Source: Bacillota bacterium (lineage in GTDB: Bacteria > Bacillota > Sulfobacillia > JACIYH01). From it: 38,672 nt of DNA. Made by a program: the position numbers and the translations under genes. Below the pieces are notes generated by a model. That model did not search any database. It was not told where the DNA came from and was given only the letters and a program-made list of their open reading frames with translations. Below, one piece after another: positions 38,283 through 38,672 of the stretch. The stretch spans positions 1 through 38,672 of the forward strand of contig JACIYH010000002.1 in NCBI GenBank assembly GCA_014360055.1. Direction: 5' to 3'. How positions within the stretch are numbered: the first letter of the stretch is position 1; each line of letters opens with the position of its first letter.

Positions 38283-38469
38283 GGGGCCCGCGCGACGGTC
38301 TTCCTCGACGCCCATCGCCCACCACGGTGGGAGATCGCCTGCTGGGCACGGATGTGGTAGGCTAGGCGGGGGGCGCCTGTGGTCTCTTGCGGGCCCGGCC
38401 GCTCCATGATGGACGTGTTCGCCTGCGGGGCTGACGCGGTGGCAGGCGGCACTCTCGGGGGGAACAGGT

Positions 38470-38672
38470 TTGATCAAGACGGACGGGCTGTGCAAGCGCT
38501 ACGGGACGCTGACGGCCGTGGATGGTCTCAACCTGGAGGTGGGGCCGGGGGAACTGTTCGGGTTCCTGGGGCCAAACGGGGCGGGGAAGACCACCACCAT
38601 CCGCATGTTGACCGGGCTTCTGCGGCCCACGGCGGGGCGGGTATTCATCGGAGGGTACGATGTCCAGAGGGA
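38470..38672 (+). CDS. ABC transporter ATP-binding protein, N-terminal part (runs off the window)
   Basis: The first 67 residues are visible: [40 protein letters not shown] with Walker [11 protein letters not shown], then [20 protein letters not shown]. This is the typical start of the ABC-2/CcmA-like exporter ATPases of the DRA family, and a permease gene usually follows. TTG 38470 follows GGGGGGAAC by about 6 bases. Substrate cannot be told from this part. Confidence 0.9.
   Translation, partial: MIKTDGLCKRYGTLTAVDGLNLEVGPGELFGFLGPNGAGKTTTIRMLTGLLRPTAGRVFIGGYDVQR

Noticed and set aside
1-38672. tRNA, rRNA or tmRNA genes
   Set aside because: No cloverleaf-like set of arms with a TTCGA-type loop and CCA-compatible end was found by eye in the non-coding gaps. 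A covariance search would settle this.

Overview
The window is GC-rich chromosomal DNA from an endospore-forming, probably thermophilic, high-GC member of the Bacillota (Firmicutes). The evidence is an intact pro-sigma-K gene, an IreB/YrzL protein, a DUF1292 protein, YqeG and MltG (a typical Firmicutes gene set), a DegS/DegU-type pair, an S-layer-homology (SLH) protein, an archaeal-type fructose-bisphosphate aldolase/phosphatase, and pilus operons without any outer-membrane secretin. I cannot assign a genus. Most genes are on the + strand and use strong AGGAGG-like Shine-Dalgarno sites with many GTG/TTG starts.

Region 1 (1-2.8 kb) is the right end of an integrated element. It holds a winged-helix replication-relaxation-like gene, a small overlapping ORF and a large serine recombinase. 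The recombinase gene runs straight into a truncated XRE-type regulator on the minus strand (2754-2867), which looks like the disrupted attachment gene. Region 2 (3.0-12.5 kb) is core genome: ireB, a small membrane export-family protein, a SAM-recycling/purine-salvage set (adenosylhomocysteinase, apt, MTA phosphorylase), a rhomboid protease, the bifunctional FBP aldolase/phosphatase, a DUF1292 protein with its own consensus promoter and terminator, an AbrB-like protein, a small unknown protein, sigK, a leaderless-looking yqeG, and mltG on the minus strand.

Region 3 (12.6-28.1 kb) starts with a DegS/DegU-like two-component pair and continues with a complete-looking type IV pilus operon: a CpaE-like ATPase with a degenerate receiver domain, pilB, pilT, pilC, the major pilin, three minor pilins and a large PilX-like protein, pilM, pilN, pilO, and a membrane protein with a RodZ-type C-terminal domain where pilP would normally sit. 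No prepilin peptidase is present.

Region 4 (28.1-36.7 kb) has an SLH-domain surface protein on the minus strand. It is divergent from a second, Tad/Flp-type pilus operon: cpaB, cpaE/tadZ, cpaF/tadA, tadB, tadC, flp, tadE and a tadG-like gene. The two divergent transcription units appear to share one -35 hexamer. Region 5 (36.8-38.7 kb) has a heptad-repeat coiled-coil membrane protein, a 21-residue membrane peptide on the minus strand, a HAD-family hydrolase and the start of an ABC transporter ATPase that runs off the window. The main theme of the window is two adjacent pilus machines that share a CpaE-type ATPase class, in a cell with a single membrane and an S-layer.
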